Source of the DNA: Flaccisagitta enflata
Lineage: Eukaryota > Chaetognatha > Sagittoidea > Aphragmophora
Assembly (NCBI GenBank): GCA_965153355.1
Contig: OZ231127.1
Coordinates: forward strand, 81,406,001 to 81,470,000
Direction of reading: 5' to 3'
DNA length: 64,000 nt
Part shown: in pieces, positions 25,006 to 64,000 of the stretch
Layout of the letters: the number at the start of each line of letters is the position of its first letter
How positions within the stretch are numbered: position 1 is the stretch's first letter
Translations under genes and position numbers: made by a program
The notes under the pieces: model-generated
Told to the model about the DNA's origin: nothing
The model's database searches: none
Seen by the model: only the letters and a program-made list of their open reading frames with translations

Positions 25006-25264
25006 GGGCGCGTTTCGAGTCAGACACAATCGCGTTTTTAACGGGCCACTTGGTTGATCGCTACGTTTGTTCACTCACACCGCTCACTCCACTCACTCGC
25101 TTTTTTTTTTGCTAGCTCACTCTGCTCGCTTGCTCCGTTCACGGGCTCGCTCAGTCACTTTGCACACTTCCACGTGGGACAGTGAAATTCATGAATAAGT
25201 GTTTACGCTGTAAACGCATTTAATGGGAACAAACATGTTTTTTGTCGTCGATAGAAACACACCC
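25006..25264. mobile_element. Short inverted-repeat element with GGTTTCTACT-type ends, copy 2
   Basis: Inverse and diverged relative to 19,734-19,964. It shares ATTCATGAA, AAACGCATT and GCGTTTTTAACGGG, and ends ATAGAAACACACCCC. It also contains a duplicated CGCTCACTC-type patch. Confidence 0.55.
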
Positions 25265-26525
25265 CATAAATGGCTTGAAAGTGGTGCGAAATTTCGGAAT
25301 TCAGAGTTCGATTTTAGCGTCATTCAATCGTAAAATAGTCCAAGGCTTTTCAAAACCTCGTCCAGTGCCTCAACCTCATCCTCGTCCTCATCCTCTTTAC
25401 TCATTCTGGGTTTGAATATTTCAACAACTTGTTGTTAAACATAAAGTTGATAACACACGTGGTAATAGGAAGGATGGGCGTGGAGATGTTTCACTGTGAA
25501 CTTGGCCTCTGCTTTGCACAATTTCAAAAAATATTCTTTAAAAAAAGTTTTAAAAAAAAAGAGGGTAAAATCTGGTTCTAGCCCGAATCAGTTTCTGCTT
25601 TGACTGATTTTATCAATTTGTTCACGATGGCCTATAAAAACTTCATGCCTCAAATCATTATTAAGAGCGGGGGAAAAATATCCAAATCCCTTCTCAAAAT
25701 ATAATCTTATCTTTCTCTCTGATAGGAAAAAAAACTTCGTCTCAGAATTAAGCTTTTTTTCTCAAAAAATGAGGGAAAGAAACAAGATTTTTTTTTCTTA
25801 ACAATATGAAAAACAAGAATTTCCTTCCTATTCTAAAATTTCAATCCCAAGGAAAAAATCGGAAAATATGTCGAGAGAGAGAGAAACACATGCACTATTT
25901 ACAATTACAGAGATACTCGGCACAATTTTTTTGTCGTTAATGAGTGGATTGTTCTGTGGTCACGGGCATGGCACGTCACAAGTGTAACTTACCTATCTGT
26001 CTGTCCATCTGTCTGTCCATCTGTCTGTCGATTATTCGCCACATTTTAAGTTTAACGACAGCGGCAACATCGAACACAATAACCAAACAGCAATTGACTT
26101 AAGTAGCTCGGCTACTTATTCTTACATTAATGCTACTGCAATTGTAACACCCCGCTATGACAGACCCAGAGGTAACGGAAATTCGCCTATAGACATTACA
26201 GATATCAAATCTTAGTTTATTCATGTCATTCAATTAGATTGGCAATAACGGCAAACGCGTAAAACTTTAATCTTGAAATCAGTTTTTTCGTGGCTCAACT
26301 GAACTGACAAAACTAACATACAACTGACAACTTACTTACAACCACAACGACAAGAACATCAACAAAAAACAACAAACGATTGGTTCATTTGCTTACATCT
26401 CTGTTGAGTGGTGCTCTCAGTACAAATCCCAACTTTGTTTTTATGGTTTTAGTTCTAGTTGGTTGAGGATTAACAATTGCCTCTCCCTCTCAGTTGTAGA
26501 TTTTTCCCTCTGCAACTCTGTCTGT
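25265..26525. other. Spacer, no gene seen
   Basis: AT-rich, with a short TCTGTCTGTCCA repeat near 25,998 and nothing else that I can support. Confidence 0.4.
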
Positions 26526-26832
<307 letters not shown>

Positions 26833-27038
26833 TGTGTGTTTCCGCTTCTCAAAACACGGACGTTGCATCAAATTACACACTGATGATGATGGAATCAAAA
26901 CTCTTTCTCCTTCTTTGATTTTAAGTCCGCGACAAAAAAAAATCCTGCTTCAGCTTTTCTTTTCCTTTTTTTTTTTTTTTTTTTTTTTGTTTCTCTTTCA
27001 TTTCCTTTTTTTTCTTTCCTTTTTCCTTTTTTTTTTTA

Positions 27039-27311
27039 GATGCGCCCGTCAGAAACGCATCTCTATAAGAGGGTCTGTCCGTCCGTCCGTCCGTCCTTCC
27101 GTCCGTCCGTCCGTCCGTCACGCCTGTGCAAAAACCGCGTTTCTCGGCTGTTTTTGGCCATGGTGAGATCCGACACTGAAACAAATGATCAACCAACATG
27201 TTTTGAGTCTTTTCACCCGTCTGTTCGTCCATCTGTCTCTCCATACATATGTCATATGATCAATACACGCTGAGACACAGCCCGGACGCATTGTTGCCCG
27301 GTCGGGCTTGT
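27039..27311 (+). repeat. Dispersed repeat 'AGATGCG', copy 1
   Basis: Starts AGATGCGCCCGTCAGAAACG, continues with a GTCC array, CCGCGTTTCTCGGCTGTTTT and GACACAGCCCGGACGCATTG, and ends CCGGTCGGGCTTGTTTC. A collinear copy lies at 33,941. It resembles the GTCGCG family in architecture (GTCC array, GGCTTGTT end) but not in sequence. Confidence 0.75.
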
Positions 27312-27666
27312 TTCAATTTTCTTCTTTTCGCTTTTCTTTTTCCTCGTCTTTGTTATTCTGTCTTTAAATCAGATTTTTTCCTCCGTATTTGTCTCCATGT
27401 GATTCACTGTCTGGTCTGTCTGTCATTTTGTCAGTCTGTCAGTCAGTCAGTCAGTCAGTTCGTCTGTCTGGTCAGTCTGTCACTTTGTCTCTCTCACTGT
27501 TTCTGACTCTATGTTTCAAAAGACGGTAATGAAAAGGGTATTTCAGAGAGAGAATAAATTTCATTGTGCCCATCTTTCTTGTTTTTCTATAATAAACGTG
27601 TCTATTTTTATCAAAATCTTACCCGTTACCTAGTTTACTAACAATTATCCATCTGAACATGTTTAT

Positions 27667-27725
27667 TTAATAAACATGTCATGTCATGTCATGTCATGTC
27701 ATGTCATGTCATGTCATGTCATGTT
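27667..27725. repeat. (CATGT)n pentanucleotide array
   Basis: About ten CATGT units, bordered by AAACATG and CATGTTTATT, which are inverse to each other. Confidence 0.93.
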
Positions 27726-27836
27726 TATTAAATATTCCTAATTACCAGTAAAGGCGGCTCTCGCCGACCGGAAAAAAATCGTAAAATTGCTTTTGTTTTT
27801 TTCAGTTTTTTCTTTCTCCTCATTTCATTCACAAGC

Positions 27837-27839
<3 letters not shown>

Positions 27840-27921
<82 letters not shown>

Positions 27922-28545
27922 AGTCTCTCACCTTCTCTCTCTATGTCTCTCTCTCTCCATCCTTTGCTCCCTCCATCTCTCCCTCCCTCTCTCCCTCCCT
28001 CTCTTCCTCCCTCCCTCCCTCTGTCCCTCCCCCTCTCCCTCCCTCTCTCTCTCTCCCTCCCTCTTTCATTCTCTCCCTCCCTTCCCCTCCCCCTCTCCCT
28101 CCCTTTCTTCCTCTCCCTCCCCCCTCTCACCCCCCCTTCCCTCTCCCTCCCTCTCCTTACCTCTATCTCCCTCCCTCTCTCTCTCCCTCCCTCTCTCTCT
28201 CCTTCCCTCTCCCACCCCTTCTCCCTTCCTCTCCCTCCCCCTCTCCCTCCCTCCCCCCCTCCTCCCTCTCCCTCCCCCTCTCCCTCCCTCCCCCTCCCTC
28301 CCTCCCTCCCTCCCTCAGCCCTCTGCTGAACTTATTTTTGTTGTTTCTTAGAGCCCAAAATTGAGATCGATGAAAAATCCTGTCCCTCCTTCCCTCCCTC
28401 TCTTTCCCTCCCTCTCCTTCCCTCTCTCTTCCTCCCTCTCCTTCCCTCCCTCTCCCTCCCTCCCTCTGCCCTCTGCTGAACTCATTTTTGTTGTTACTTA
28501 GGGCTAAAAATTGAGATCGATGAAAAATAAAGATTTTCAAAAAAA
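27840..28545. repeat. (GT)n then CCCT-rich array, with a duplicated end segment
   Basis: (GT)n at 27,840-27,919 is followed by a long irregular CTCCCTCC array to 28,316. A unique segment (CTCTGCTGAACT to GATCGATGAAAAAT) occurs at 28,320-28,378 and again at 28,470-28,528, each preceded by a CCCT array, so the compound block was duplicated. Confidence 0.9.
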
Positions 28546-28800
28546 ATGCGGAAAATGTGAAAAAATAAAAAAAGATTAAAAAATTCATAGCGCCTAAAGT
28601 ATCGGTCCCACAGTGCCCTGCTTTTTTCCAGAAGGTGTAAAAAAGTGCCCTCTTTCACCCTGTACCAATTTCAACCCCAGCCACGGGCGAGCCTAGTTCT
28701 GACTCAACTTCCTCAAACTGTCTCAAGCGAAAAAGGGAAACATTAATTCCTAACCCGGAACTCAAAAAATCGAAAAACGTTTTTCGATTTTTTTCCCAAC

Positions 28801-30340
<1,540 letters not shown>

Positions 30341-30610
30341 ACCCATCTCATTCCTCGCCCCCCCCCCCTTCTTCTCTTCCCCCTCCATCTCGAAAATGAA
30401 TTGGATGTCATCAATTATCTTATCTCTGGTTTTGTTTGACAATCACTTTTCCTTTCATGCTAATAATATCAATTTGGAGGCCGAGCAGAAAATAATCACA
30501 ACGCGAAATCATTTCGAGTAACTCAACAGAATTTCCCTCACTTCCTTCTTCAAGTGCTCTCGCGTCAGTTAGTACCCGACCTCAATATTGTTTCTGTCTC
30601 TCTGTCCCTG

Positions 30611-30988
<378 letters not shown>

Positions 30989-31267
30989 GCACAATCTTTC
31001 GCCGGCCTAATCAGATTGACAAGCATAGTACATATAGCTATTATTTGTTTATTTGTTCATTCATCAATCCGTCCACGTGAAACTTTCCTTTATTTCTCGC
31101 TTGCTGCCCTTGCCCACCGACCATCCTCATACGATTCTGGTATCTGGTGCAATGCCACCTTGCGAAATGCTGTCACTAGGATCTTTATTTTGTGAATCAT
31201 GTCATGTCCGCACTGGATATTTTCCTTTACATCACCTCAAACTGCTAATCAGCTTAGTTTAATTTTT

Positions 31268-31437
31268 GTCGCGTGTTACGCGACTCTACACCCCGCTTTG
31301 TCGGTCCGTCGGTCCGTCCGTCACACTGTATTTTGCGGTATTTAGCCTCACTGCTCCTGCCCAAATGATGGAGTGACCTCAAATATGGCCCCTGCCCACC
31401 TGCACGCGACTTGGGTAGCCGTGTATCCGGCCTTGTT
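31268..31437 (+). repeat. GTCGCG-hairpin repeat family, copy 7
   Basis: This clean copy starts with the hairpin GTCGCGTGTTACGCGAC (7-bp stem, 3-base loop), then TCTACACCCCGCTTTGTC, GGTCCGTC repeats, CTGCTCCTGCCC and TGCACGCGACTTGGGTAGCC, and ends GTGTATCCGGCCTTGTT. Confidence 0.85.
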
Positions 31438-31879
31438 CATGATATTACTGCCCCTGCCCAATTGCTTACGTCTGTTTGATTGACCCTTTCATTACTGCCG
31501 CTGACTATCTGATAGAAATGCCAGTAACATCGAACACTCTTTAACCCCTCCCCAACACCCCTCCCCCCACCCTGGCGCGAAGCATACATTAGAATGGAGG
31601 TTCGCGGTGGTGGACGATAATTATAGAAAGTGACCATAGAATCTTTCCATAGCAAAAAGGTCAACTCGGCAGCCGATACAGACGGAGTTTTATTTTTTAT
31701 TTTTTTCGTTTTTCCTATTTCTTTCTTACGGAAGACAATCTTATGAAGAAACAATTCTTGCAACACTATTTCTAAATGAATACGTCCACACGGGGCGCAC
31801 ATAAACATCCTCACGTCATTTGTGTCACGCTTATATCCATCGATGTCCATGGAAAGGTAAAAGGGGAAATTTTATTACT

Positions 31880-31932
31880 AGAGAGCGAGAGCGAAAGCGA
31901 GAGCGAGAGCGAGAGCGAGAGCGAGAGAGCAG
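31880..31932. repeat. (GAGAGC)n hexanucleotide array
   Basis: About eight GAGAGC or GAAAGC units, passing into degenerate AGCAAAAGC repeats up to about 32,045. Confidence 0.85.
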
Positions 31933-32433
31933 AAGCGAGCAGAAGCGCAGCAAAGGCTTGAGCAAGCAAAAGCGAGAGCTACAGAAAGTGCTATGACAAG
32001 ACAATAAAGCAAGCGACAACCCTAAAGCAAGAGCAAAAGCAATCGCAAGAGAGTAACTGAGAGGAAGAGAAACAGATCAAAAGAGTAGTTATCATACTTT
32101 AAGACTTTTCCACCAGGCGCGTCGACGTAACATGTAAACGACAATGACAATCTACTGGGGTTACGTTCTTGCAATGGACGTCGAAATGAACAGAATACAA
32201 TAATTCAAAAACTTCTGTAGAACAGTCGAGTATGGAAAAGACGGAGAAAAAGGCGTTGTACATAATCATCGGTCCAATGTCAAATATGCGCCAAAAACAA
32301 TTTCAGAAGAAGTTGAATAACATTAAAGACAAATGTTGAATAAATTCGCTTCTGACTTGCGTGAAAATAAAAAATAAAATTCTCAAAATGGATTTCTAGT
32401 ATTCCTCAATAATCTTTGCTAACCTTGAGACAG

Positions 32434-32784
32434 TTGGGTGCTTCGCATAGCAAAAGTTAGGAATTTCTTTTTACTTCATTTACCTAATTTAAGTCAATAT
32501 AAATTTTAAAAATCTTAAAAATGATTACATTATTACTGTTTTTACATATCAGTTGTTAAAACACTATAGTTGTTTTCAATAAAAAATATGATTTTTAGAA
32601 CGATCTTTTTAATAATAAAGCAATGATAGAAAATTATAATTTTTGTTTATTTTTATAGAAAAAATCTAAAAGCTAAAACAAATTTAAATTAACAAAATCT
32701 AAAAAAAAAAATTATTTATCATGACTTCTTTTATTTTATTGTGAGAGTAGGGAAACTTCCAACCTTGCTATGTGAAACACCCAA
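32434..32784. mobile_element. MITE with 9-bp target duplication, copy 2 (351 bp, decayed)
   Basis: Termini TTGGGTGCTTCGCATAGC and GCTATGTGAAACACCCAA. The flanking 9-mers TTGAGACAG and ATGAGAAAG agree at seven of nine positions, consistent with an older insertion. The interior is AT-rich and shorter than in the 515-bp copies. Confidence 0.85.
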
Positions 32785-33071
32785 ATGAGAAAGACAAAAG
32801 AGATGGAAAATGCAATGAACTTTGTACAAACAGATTGACTGAACGACCAACATACCAACAGAGAAACAGGGAGTTGCTTGGTTAGTGGCCTTTCTGCGAA
32901 GTCAACAAAGAATGCGCTCTAAACAGTGCGGAAACGTTTATTTCTATGGATTTTTTTGCAGAAGGCATCAGATCAGAAATATGGAATCGTCAAGATTCAG
33001 ACTGAAACAACGCATGCACAAAAACGTAGCAACTCATCTTATCGAAGCGCTTAACACGTTATGGATTTTTA

Positions 33072-33214
33072 GTCACGGACACGCAACTCTACACCTCGCT
33101 GTGTCGGTCCGTTGGTTCGTCCATCGGTCCGTACTTCTGAATTGCCAGTGTTTTTTGCATTACCGCTCCTGCCCAACCGTCCGCGACTGTCCTGCCGTGT
33201 ATCCGGCCTGTTTT
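33072..33214 (+). repeat. GTCGCG-hairpin repeat family, copy 8 (diverged)
   Basis: Starts GTCACGGACACGCAACTCTA and retains GGTCCGTTGGTTCGTCC, CCGCTCCTGCCC and GTGTATCCGGCC. Confidence 0.75.
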
Positions 33215-33713
33215 GATACATTTTAATTCGCAGTGCAAACAAAAGCTGTTTTGTTTTCGATCTCTATTCATAGTTATAATTATATACATGTTTACGTATA
33301 AATTTCTATACTAAAATTCATGAATATATATATATATATTTTAAAACTAATGAGTGAAATAAATCATAGTAAGCTTGAGGTGTTGATGATTTTATTTATA
33401 AAGACCAAAATAAGTCAAGGAAAATGACAGATTTTAAGAAAAAAAATTGAGCAAAATGATAAAAATACGGCCCTAATATCATATGCATTAAGAGGGGCCT
33501 GTTTTTGAAAATGATGAGGTTGGATACAAGGCTATTCAAGTTACGTAGGGTTGGGCAGCGATAAGATAGGCTTTTCGAGCCCTTGCTCTTGGGTAGTAAG
33601 ACTGACGAAATTGCGTCATATGAGTACTATAGATAATAATGAGCATTTGTCGTCTGTAATTTTTATTCTTTTGGTCATTTATAAACAACAGTGTCTGTAT
33701 CGGCTGCCGAGTT

Positions 33714-33853
33714 GCGTAATCGCGACTCTACAACCCGCTATGTTTGTCAGTCATCGTTAGTTTTTTCAGTGTTTTCGGCGCCTTCGGGCGTCTTTTGCAT
33801 TACTGCTCCTGCCCATCCGGACGCGACTCTGTTAGCCGTGCATCCGGGCTTGT
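33714..33853 (+). repeat. GTCGCG-hairpin repeat family, copy 9 (diverged)
   Basis: CGCGACTCTACAACCCGCTA at the start, CTGCTCCTGCCC and GACGCGACTCTG in the middle, GTGCATCCGGGCTTGTTT at the end. Confidence 0.75.
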
Positions 33854-33940
33854 TTTTTTTAATCTCGAATGAATTCTGTTGAACAAACAAATGTACAACA
33901 AATATAATAACTTCCGAAAATCTGCTTGTCTGCTTGTTTT

Positions 33941-34252
33941 AGATGCGTCCGTCAGGAACGTATCTCTAAAAAAGAGGCTGTCCGTCCGTCAGTCTGTCCG
34001 TCTGTCCATCCGTCCGTCCATCCGCCCATTACGTCTTTCCTAAGACCGCGTTTCTTGGCTGTTTTTGGCCACAACGAGATCCTATACTGAAATAGATAAT
34101 CGACAAATATGTTTTGAGAGCCTCCTTAGCTACTCAGTCGTTTTGTCTCTCTTTTTGTCCATGTCTCTCCATATATGTCAAATGTTTGGCACCAAATGGA
34201 ATGCACGCGGAGGCACAGCCCGGATGCATCATTGCCCGGTCGGGCTTGTTGA
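33941..34252 (+). repeat. Dispersed repeat 'AGATGCG', copy 2
   Basis: Collinear with 27,039-27,311: AGATGCGTCCGTCAGGAACG, a GTCC array, CCGCGTTTCTTGGCTGTTTT, CACAGCCCGGATGCATC, CCCGGTCGGGCTTGTTG. A GTCGCG-type tail fragment follows at 34,268-34,325. Confidence 0.75.
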
Positions 34253-34449
34253 TAGTCATCCGTTTTCGTCTTCCCTGCCCACCCGCCAGCAACTACTTTT
34301 CCGGTGTGAATCCGGCCTTGTTTTAGTAAGCTTCGGGCGCGCTGTCCTCCTAAAGGGCGACTCACTAGACATGCATGCATGCATGGCCACACGTAAGCAC
34401 GCATGCATGGCCGCATGTAAACATGCACGCCTGTCCGTTCAAAAGCGAA

Positions 34450-35565
34450 AACATGATCGCACATGATCACACACGCACGGCTGCACGTAAAATTGAATTC
34501 ATACAAACTGGTAGTCACTGTTTTCGCGGGAACTTCTCACCGGTAATAGACAGGTTTATCCACACCCGAGTCTTAGCGTTGCACTATGACTAGCTCGATT
34601 TCGTTTTAAACAAAGAAGAAACATGCCATACAAAAAGCGCGAAGGCGCCGCTGCGGATAATTATCGTCCAAAAACCGCGAATCAAGGAAAAATGATTGTA
34701 AAGATACTAAGGTCGGGTTTTATTAGGAATCGGGTTAGGGTGCCCCCCCCCCCCTCACAAAAAAACAGGAAAACCCCAGTTGAGTTATTTCATGATTTCG
34801 ATCAGTCGATTTTATCTCATTTAAATGCTTTCGTTTTTTCTTGACTTCATTCATAGTTTTTTTCTTCTTCTTTCTCTTCATAATCCAATCTCATGTATTT
34901 CTTTCACATTTTCAGATTTATAGATCCAAGTATTTGTTAACCACGAATTGGGGGAGAAAAATTAAGGCAAAGGAATTTTGAAAAAAAAAGAAAGAAGGAA
35001 ACGAAAAAAAACAACCAGAACAAGGAAAAAAAACTAGAAAAATTGGACTTTCTTAATCTTGCCGATCATCAAATTTCTCCTCCAGCTCCTCTTCATTCTC
35101 TTCCTTACCACGGGAATAGTAATGATCTTCGACTACGTCAATTAAAAAATCAACTTCATAATGATGACGTTTTGGAAAAATTACTCTTAGCAAGATTCGT
35201 TATCTTAAAGTACTGAAATGAAATGAAAAGAGAATTCTATTCCATTCAGGAGCTCACTCACTTCCCGTGATGCTCAGTTAGCTCTCACTCGCTCACAGCG
35301 ATGATTGCCCAGCAATATATGTCTAAACGCATCTTCAGATGAAAATCGAACATCTACAGATGAAAATCGAACATCTATCCGATCTAACATCGTTTATATC
35401 TCACAACAGCTCCCCGACAAAAAGAACAATACACGGATGTAGAATAGAAAACAATCTCAAACAAGATAAACAAACGCAAAAATAAAGAGCTTTTGGACGT
35501 TTGCCGCGTGTAGGAGGAAAAATATTTGGACAGGGGAGAAAGAATTCTATGGCTTAGAGGAGAGA
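34450..35565. other. Spacer, no gene seen
   Basis: Contains ACATGCATGC-type short repeats at its left edge, poly-C at 34,743 and a small GATGAAAATCGAACATCTA duplicate at about 35,338-35,378. No gene recognised. Confidence 0.4.
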
Positions 35566-35724
35566 GTCTGTGTGTGTGTGTGTGTGTGTGTGTGTTTTGA
35601 TCGCGCGGTTCAAAACGGAAACGCTTTACTTAAATCATGAATCATGATCGAGTGAAGATCATCAAATAGGCCGCAAATTCGCCATCTAATCATCTCCTAT
35701 CGACGAGACGACAACATTTTCGTC

Positions 35725-35890
35725 AACGAACGTCAACCACTCTACGCCACGTTGCGCAACAGTCAACCGTTCTACGCCACGGTGCGCTGCATGGATATAC
35801 ATCAGCCTTTCTACTCCACGGTGCGTTGCGTAAAGGTACAATAACCCTTCTTAACGCCAACGAACGTCAGCCGTTCTACGCCACGGACCA
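35725..35890. repeat. Imperfect tandem repeat around TCTACGCCACGGTGCG
   Basis: Four diverged units each carry GTCAACC or ATCAGCC, then TTCTACGCCACG and GTTGCG. Confidence 0.7.
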
Positions 35891-36019
35891 ACGGTACCCT
35901 GTAGTGGTTTCACTTCGCTACACAGAGTAACACACACATTGTTTCATCAACGACTGCTTTCGGCCGGTTTTGGGGCCACTGTCGGCCGCGATTGGCCACT
36001 TCCGGAAGGCCGTTGCCGG

Positions 36020-36100
36020 CCACTTCCGGCCTGTCCTTTCCGGACTGTCCTTTCCGGACTGTCCTTTCCGGACTATCCTTTCCGGCCTGTCCTTTCCGGC
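36020..36100. repeat. 15-bp minisatellite
   Basis: Five or more units of CTGTCCTTTCCGGAC, flanked by GGCCACTTCCGG repeats at 35,990-36,030. Confidence 0.85.
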
Positions 36101-36358
36101 CAACCCCGGACATCGTTGGACGCCGTCTGCCGGCCGTCTGCTGGCCGCCGTTTGAGTGCAAAGTGCGTGCGAAAAAAAAAAAAACAAATGGACTAACAGG
36201 AATGAATTATGGGATAATGGAACAATTTGGACGTAGAACTTCTCTCGTTCCTCCTCATCATCCATATGATAATGGAAATGTCCGGACTTCAACCTTGAAA
36301 AAAGAAAACGAATTTCATGAGTGAAAAACCCAAAAGATGTCGCACAAAGGAGGTAATA

Positions 36359-36750
<392 letters not shown>

Positions 36751-36759
36751 TATTTGTGA

Positions 36760-37300
36760 CTGTCGAACATCCGTAGTCATGCAACGCGACCCACTTCCTT
36801 GCCTGGCCGTGGCGTGGCTCGGTCTGTTTTTTTCGTAGTTCCGTGTCCATTGTTTACTGAAGCGACACTTTGCTGGCGTTGACGTTGCCTAACCCTGACA
36901 AATTGCAAACATGGCTCTCTCTATTTTTCCGACCTCTTTTTTTGCCCTGGATGTGACAGGAAGTGAACGAGGTGAAGCCAAGGCCAGCACCTAACAAATT
37001 GCGGATATGATTATCATCCTTGTTTTGATTATGTCTCTTGTTTTCCGCGTTGTTTCGACACCTTTTCTTTTGATAGTCAGAGGGAGTGAAATATTTGTCT
37101 ATATTCTATATTAGAATTTTTATAAAAGAGATGATATTAGATGCAATTTTGATTTGTGTTTTTTGACAACTCTCAACCTTGAATCAAGCTAAGGGATATA
37201 ATGAACTCTATAAGAGGGTCTGTCCATCCATCCGTCCGTTGGTCCGTCCTCTTCTGATATCACGCTGATGACGCATCGAGTTGCCCGCCTGGGCTTGTTT
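36760..37300. other. Region upstream of the p190 gene, no gene seen
   Basis: Any promoter and 5' exons of the p190 gene would be expected here or further left. I cannot identify a promoter. A remnant of the AGATGCG-type repeat lies at 37,207-37,300 (GAGGGTCTGTCC to GGGCTTGTTTTG). Confidence 0.4.
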
Positions 37301-37305
37301 TGTGT

Positions 37306-37476
37306 TCTAGATGGCGGTAAGGGTGCCAATCTATGTTTCAACCATTTGGTTTTATTTTGTGTATACTAGGTGGCGTTGGAAGTGTCATATCTTTATTCTG
37401 CCTTTTGTTTCTTATTCGGTGGCGGTGGAGGTGGCAAAGGAGGTGTCATATCTTTATTCTATCTTTTGTTTATTAG

Positions 37477-37482
<6 letters not shown>
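37306..37482. repeat. Tandem copies of the exon-1 acceptor region
   Basis: TAG followed by (A/G)TGGCG recurs at 37,308, 37,367 and 37,474. A variant at 37,417 (TTCGGTGGCGGTGG) lacks the AG. GTGTCATATCTTTATTCT recurs between them (37,382 and 37,443). Spacings are 49-59 bp. The last copy is the acceptor of exon 1. Confidence 0.7.
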
Positions 37483-63281
<25,799 letters not shown>

Positions 63282-63960
63282 GTTAGTTACGGAATGTGGT
63301 TGTGGTTGTGGTTGTGATCCGGAACGGGGTTAGTTATGCACAGAATTTGACCGTGGTTGAGGCCAGGTAGAATGAGAATTTTGCAGGGCCAAAACAGGGC
63401 GAATGAAAATGAGTTGCTTGATCGATGGATTCTCCAGGTGATCTAGCCAGTGTACGGTTAGATTGAAAACCACACGCATAGCATCGATAGTAAAAGAGCG
63501 ATGATCATCCAGTTGAGGTTATCTTGACAATCAGATAAATAAATTACCGGTATGGCGGGATTTGTGGAGCAATCTCGATGCTGAACTTTTTGCCGTACGT
63601 GTTGGAATTTCACCACAAAATTAATAACTATAAATTGAATCATGCATGATTTGATACGACAAATGGCGAAAACCAATGCACTATCACTTCCCATAAGATG
63701 GAACTTTACTTTGCAATCACGCAACCGAAGACTGCGATTTGCAAATAAGATTTTTGCCGATAATTTCAGTGGAAACGATTCGGCATGTCTGTCCGTCTCT
63801 AGGTCTGTCTTACCATGAAAGCCGCGAAAAACGGTCGATTACATCATAATATTCTTCATAATTGCTAGAACCTACGCCTACACGCAATGAAGCATTCATT
63901 CATGTAATTGTTCATCCATTTATTCATTCATTTATTCACTTATTCATTCAATCATTCATA
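63282..63960. other. Intron 14
   Basis: Includes a short GGAACGGGGTTAGTTA duplicate of the exon-14 donor region at 63,320-63,335 and (ATTC)n at 63,888-63,955. A small coding exon here is not excluded. Confidence 0.5.
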
Positions 63961-63961
63961 G

Positions 63962-64000
63962 ATTTCTAATCGACGTTACGCACATTTTGGCCGAAACTTG
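63962..64000 (+). CDS. ARHGAP5/35: Possible start of p190 exon 15 (cut by window edge)
   Basis: CATTCATAG precedes ATTTCTAATCGACGTTACGC. After phase-0 exon 14 it would read ISNRRYAHFGRNL. A different phase gives FLIDVTHILAET, which looks more like a helix. The join is therefore uncertain, and a small exon between 63,281 and here is possible. Confidence 0.35.
   Translation, partial: MSNRRYAHFGRNL

Overview
The window is animal nuclear DNA. It carries 14 recognisable exons of a p190 Rho GTPase-activating protein (ARHGAP5/ARHGAP35 family) with GT-AG introns, a nested gene on the other strand, many short non-autonomous DNA transposons, and an extreme load of microsatellites and minisatellites. 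The protein sequence (non-vertebrate p190 with large low-complexity insertions), a single p190 gene type and repeats I do not recognise from vertebrates suggest an invertebrate metazoan. I cannot name the phylum from the sequence alone.

Layout. From 1 to about 37,300 I see no convincing protein-coding gene. This part holds (CAA)n, (GTT)n, (TTC)n, (CT)n, (GT)n, (CA)n, (GACA)n and (ATC)n tracts; minisatellites with units of 84, 31, 43, 15 and 5 bp; a 2.3-kb tandem duplication (8.69-13.31 kb); long perfect-symmetry palindromic elements at 6.16-6.73, 6.76-7.52 and 18.91-19.53 kb; and several interspersed repeat families. From 37.48 kb to the right edge the + strand carries the p190 RhoGAP gene: N-terminal GTPase domain (exons 1-5), FF domains (exons 6-10) and the first pseudo-GTPase domain (exons 12-14). 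The second pseudo-GTPase domain and the catalytic RhoGAP domain must lie to the right of the window. Introns range from about 150 bp to 10.9 kb.

The 10.9-kb intron 8 contains, on the minus strand, a gene for a protein of about 1,433 residues. It has two predicted N-terminal membrane segments, a long acidic Glu/Lys-rich middle, and a C-terminal superfamily-1 helicase-like P-loop ATPase with recognisable motifs I, II, IV and VI. A small 5' intron and a poly(A) signal can be seen.

Most interesting structures: (1) a 98-bp unit containing the splice acceptor and first half of p190 exon 9 is tandemly repeated upstream of the real exon, with weaker copies further out, giving at least five consecutive acceptors; a smaller version of the same pattern precedes exon 1. 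(2) A 515-bp transposon family with 9-bp target-site duplications has three members, one of them with its empty site preserved in the neighbouring duplicate. (3) A set of TA-flanked, fold-back elements includes pairs sharing a hairpin core or a single TA. (4) An apparently undescribed dispersed repeat starts with a GTCGCG hairpin and carries a GTCC array. The p190 gene tolerates this load: (CT)n microsatellites serve as the polypyrimidine tracts of at least two of its acceptors.
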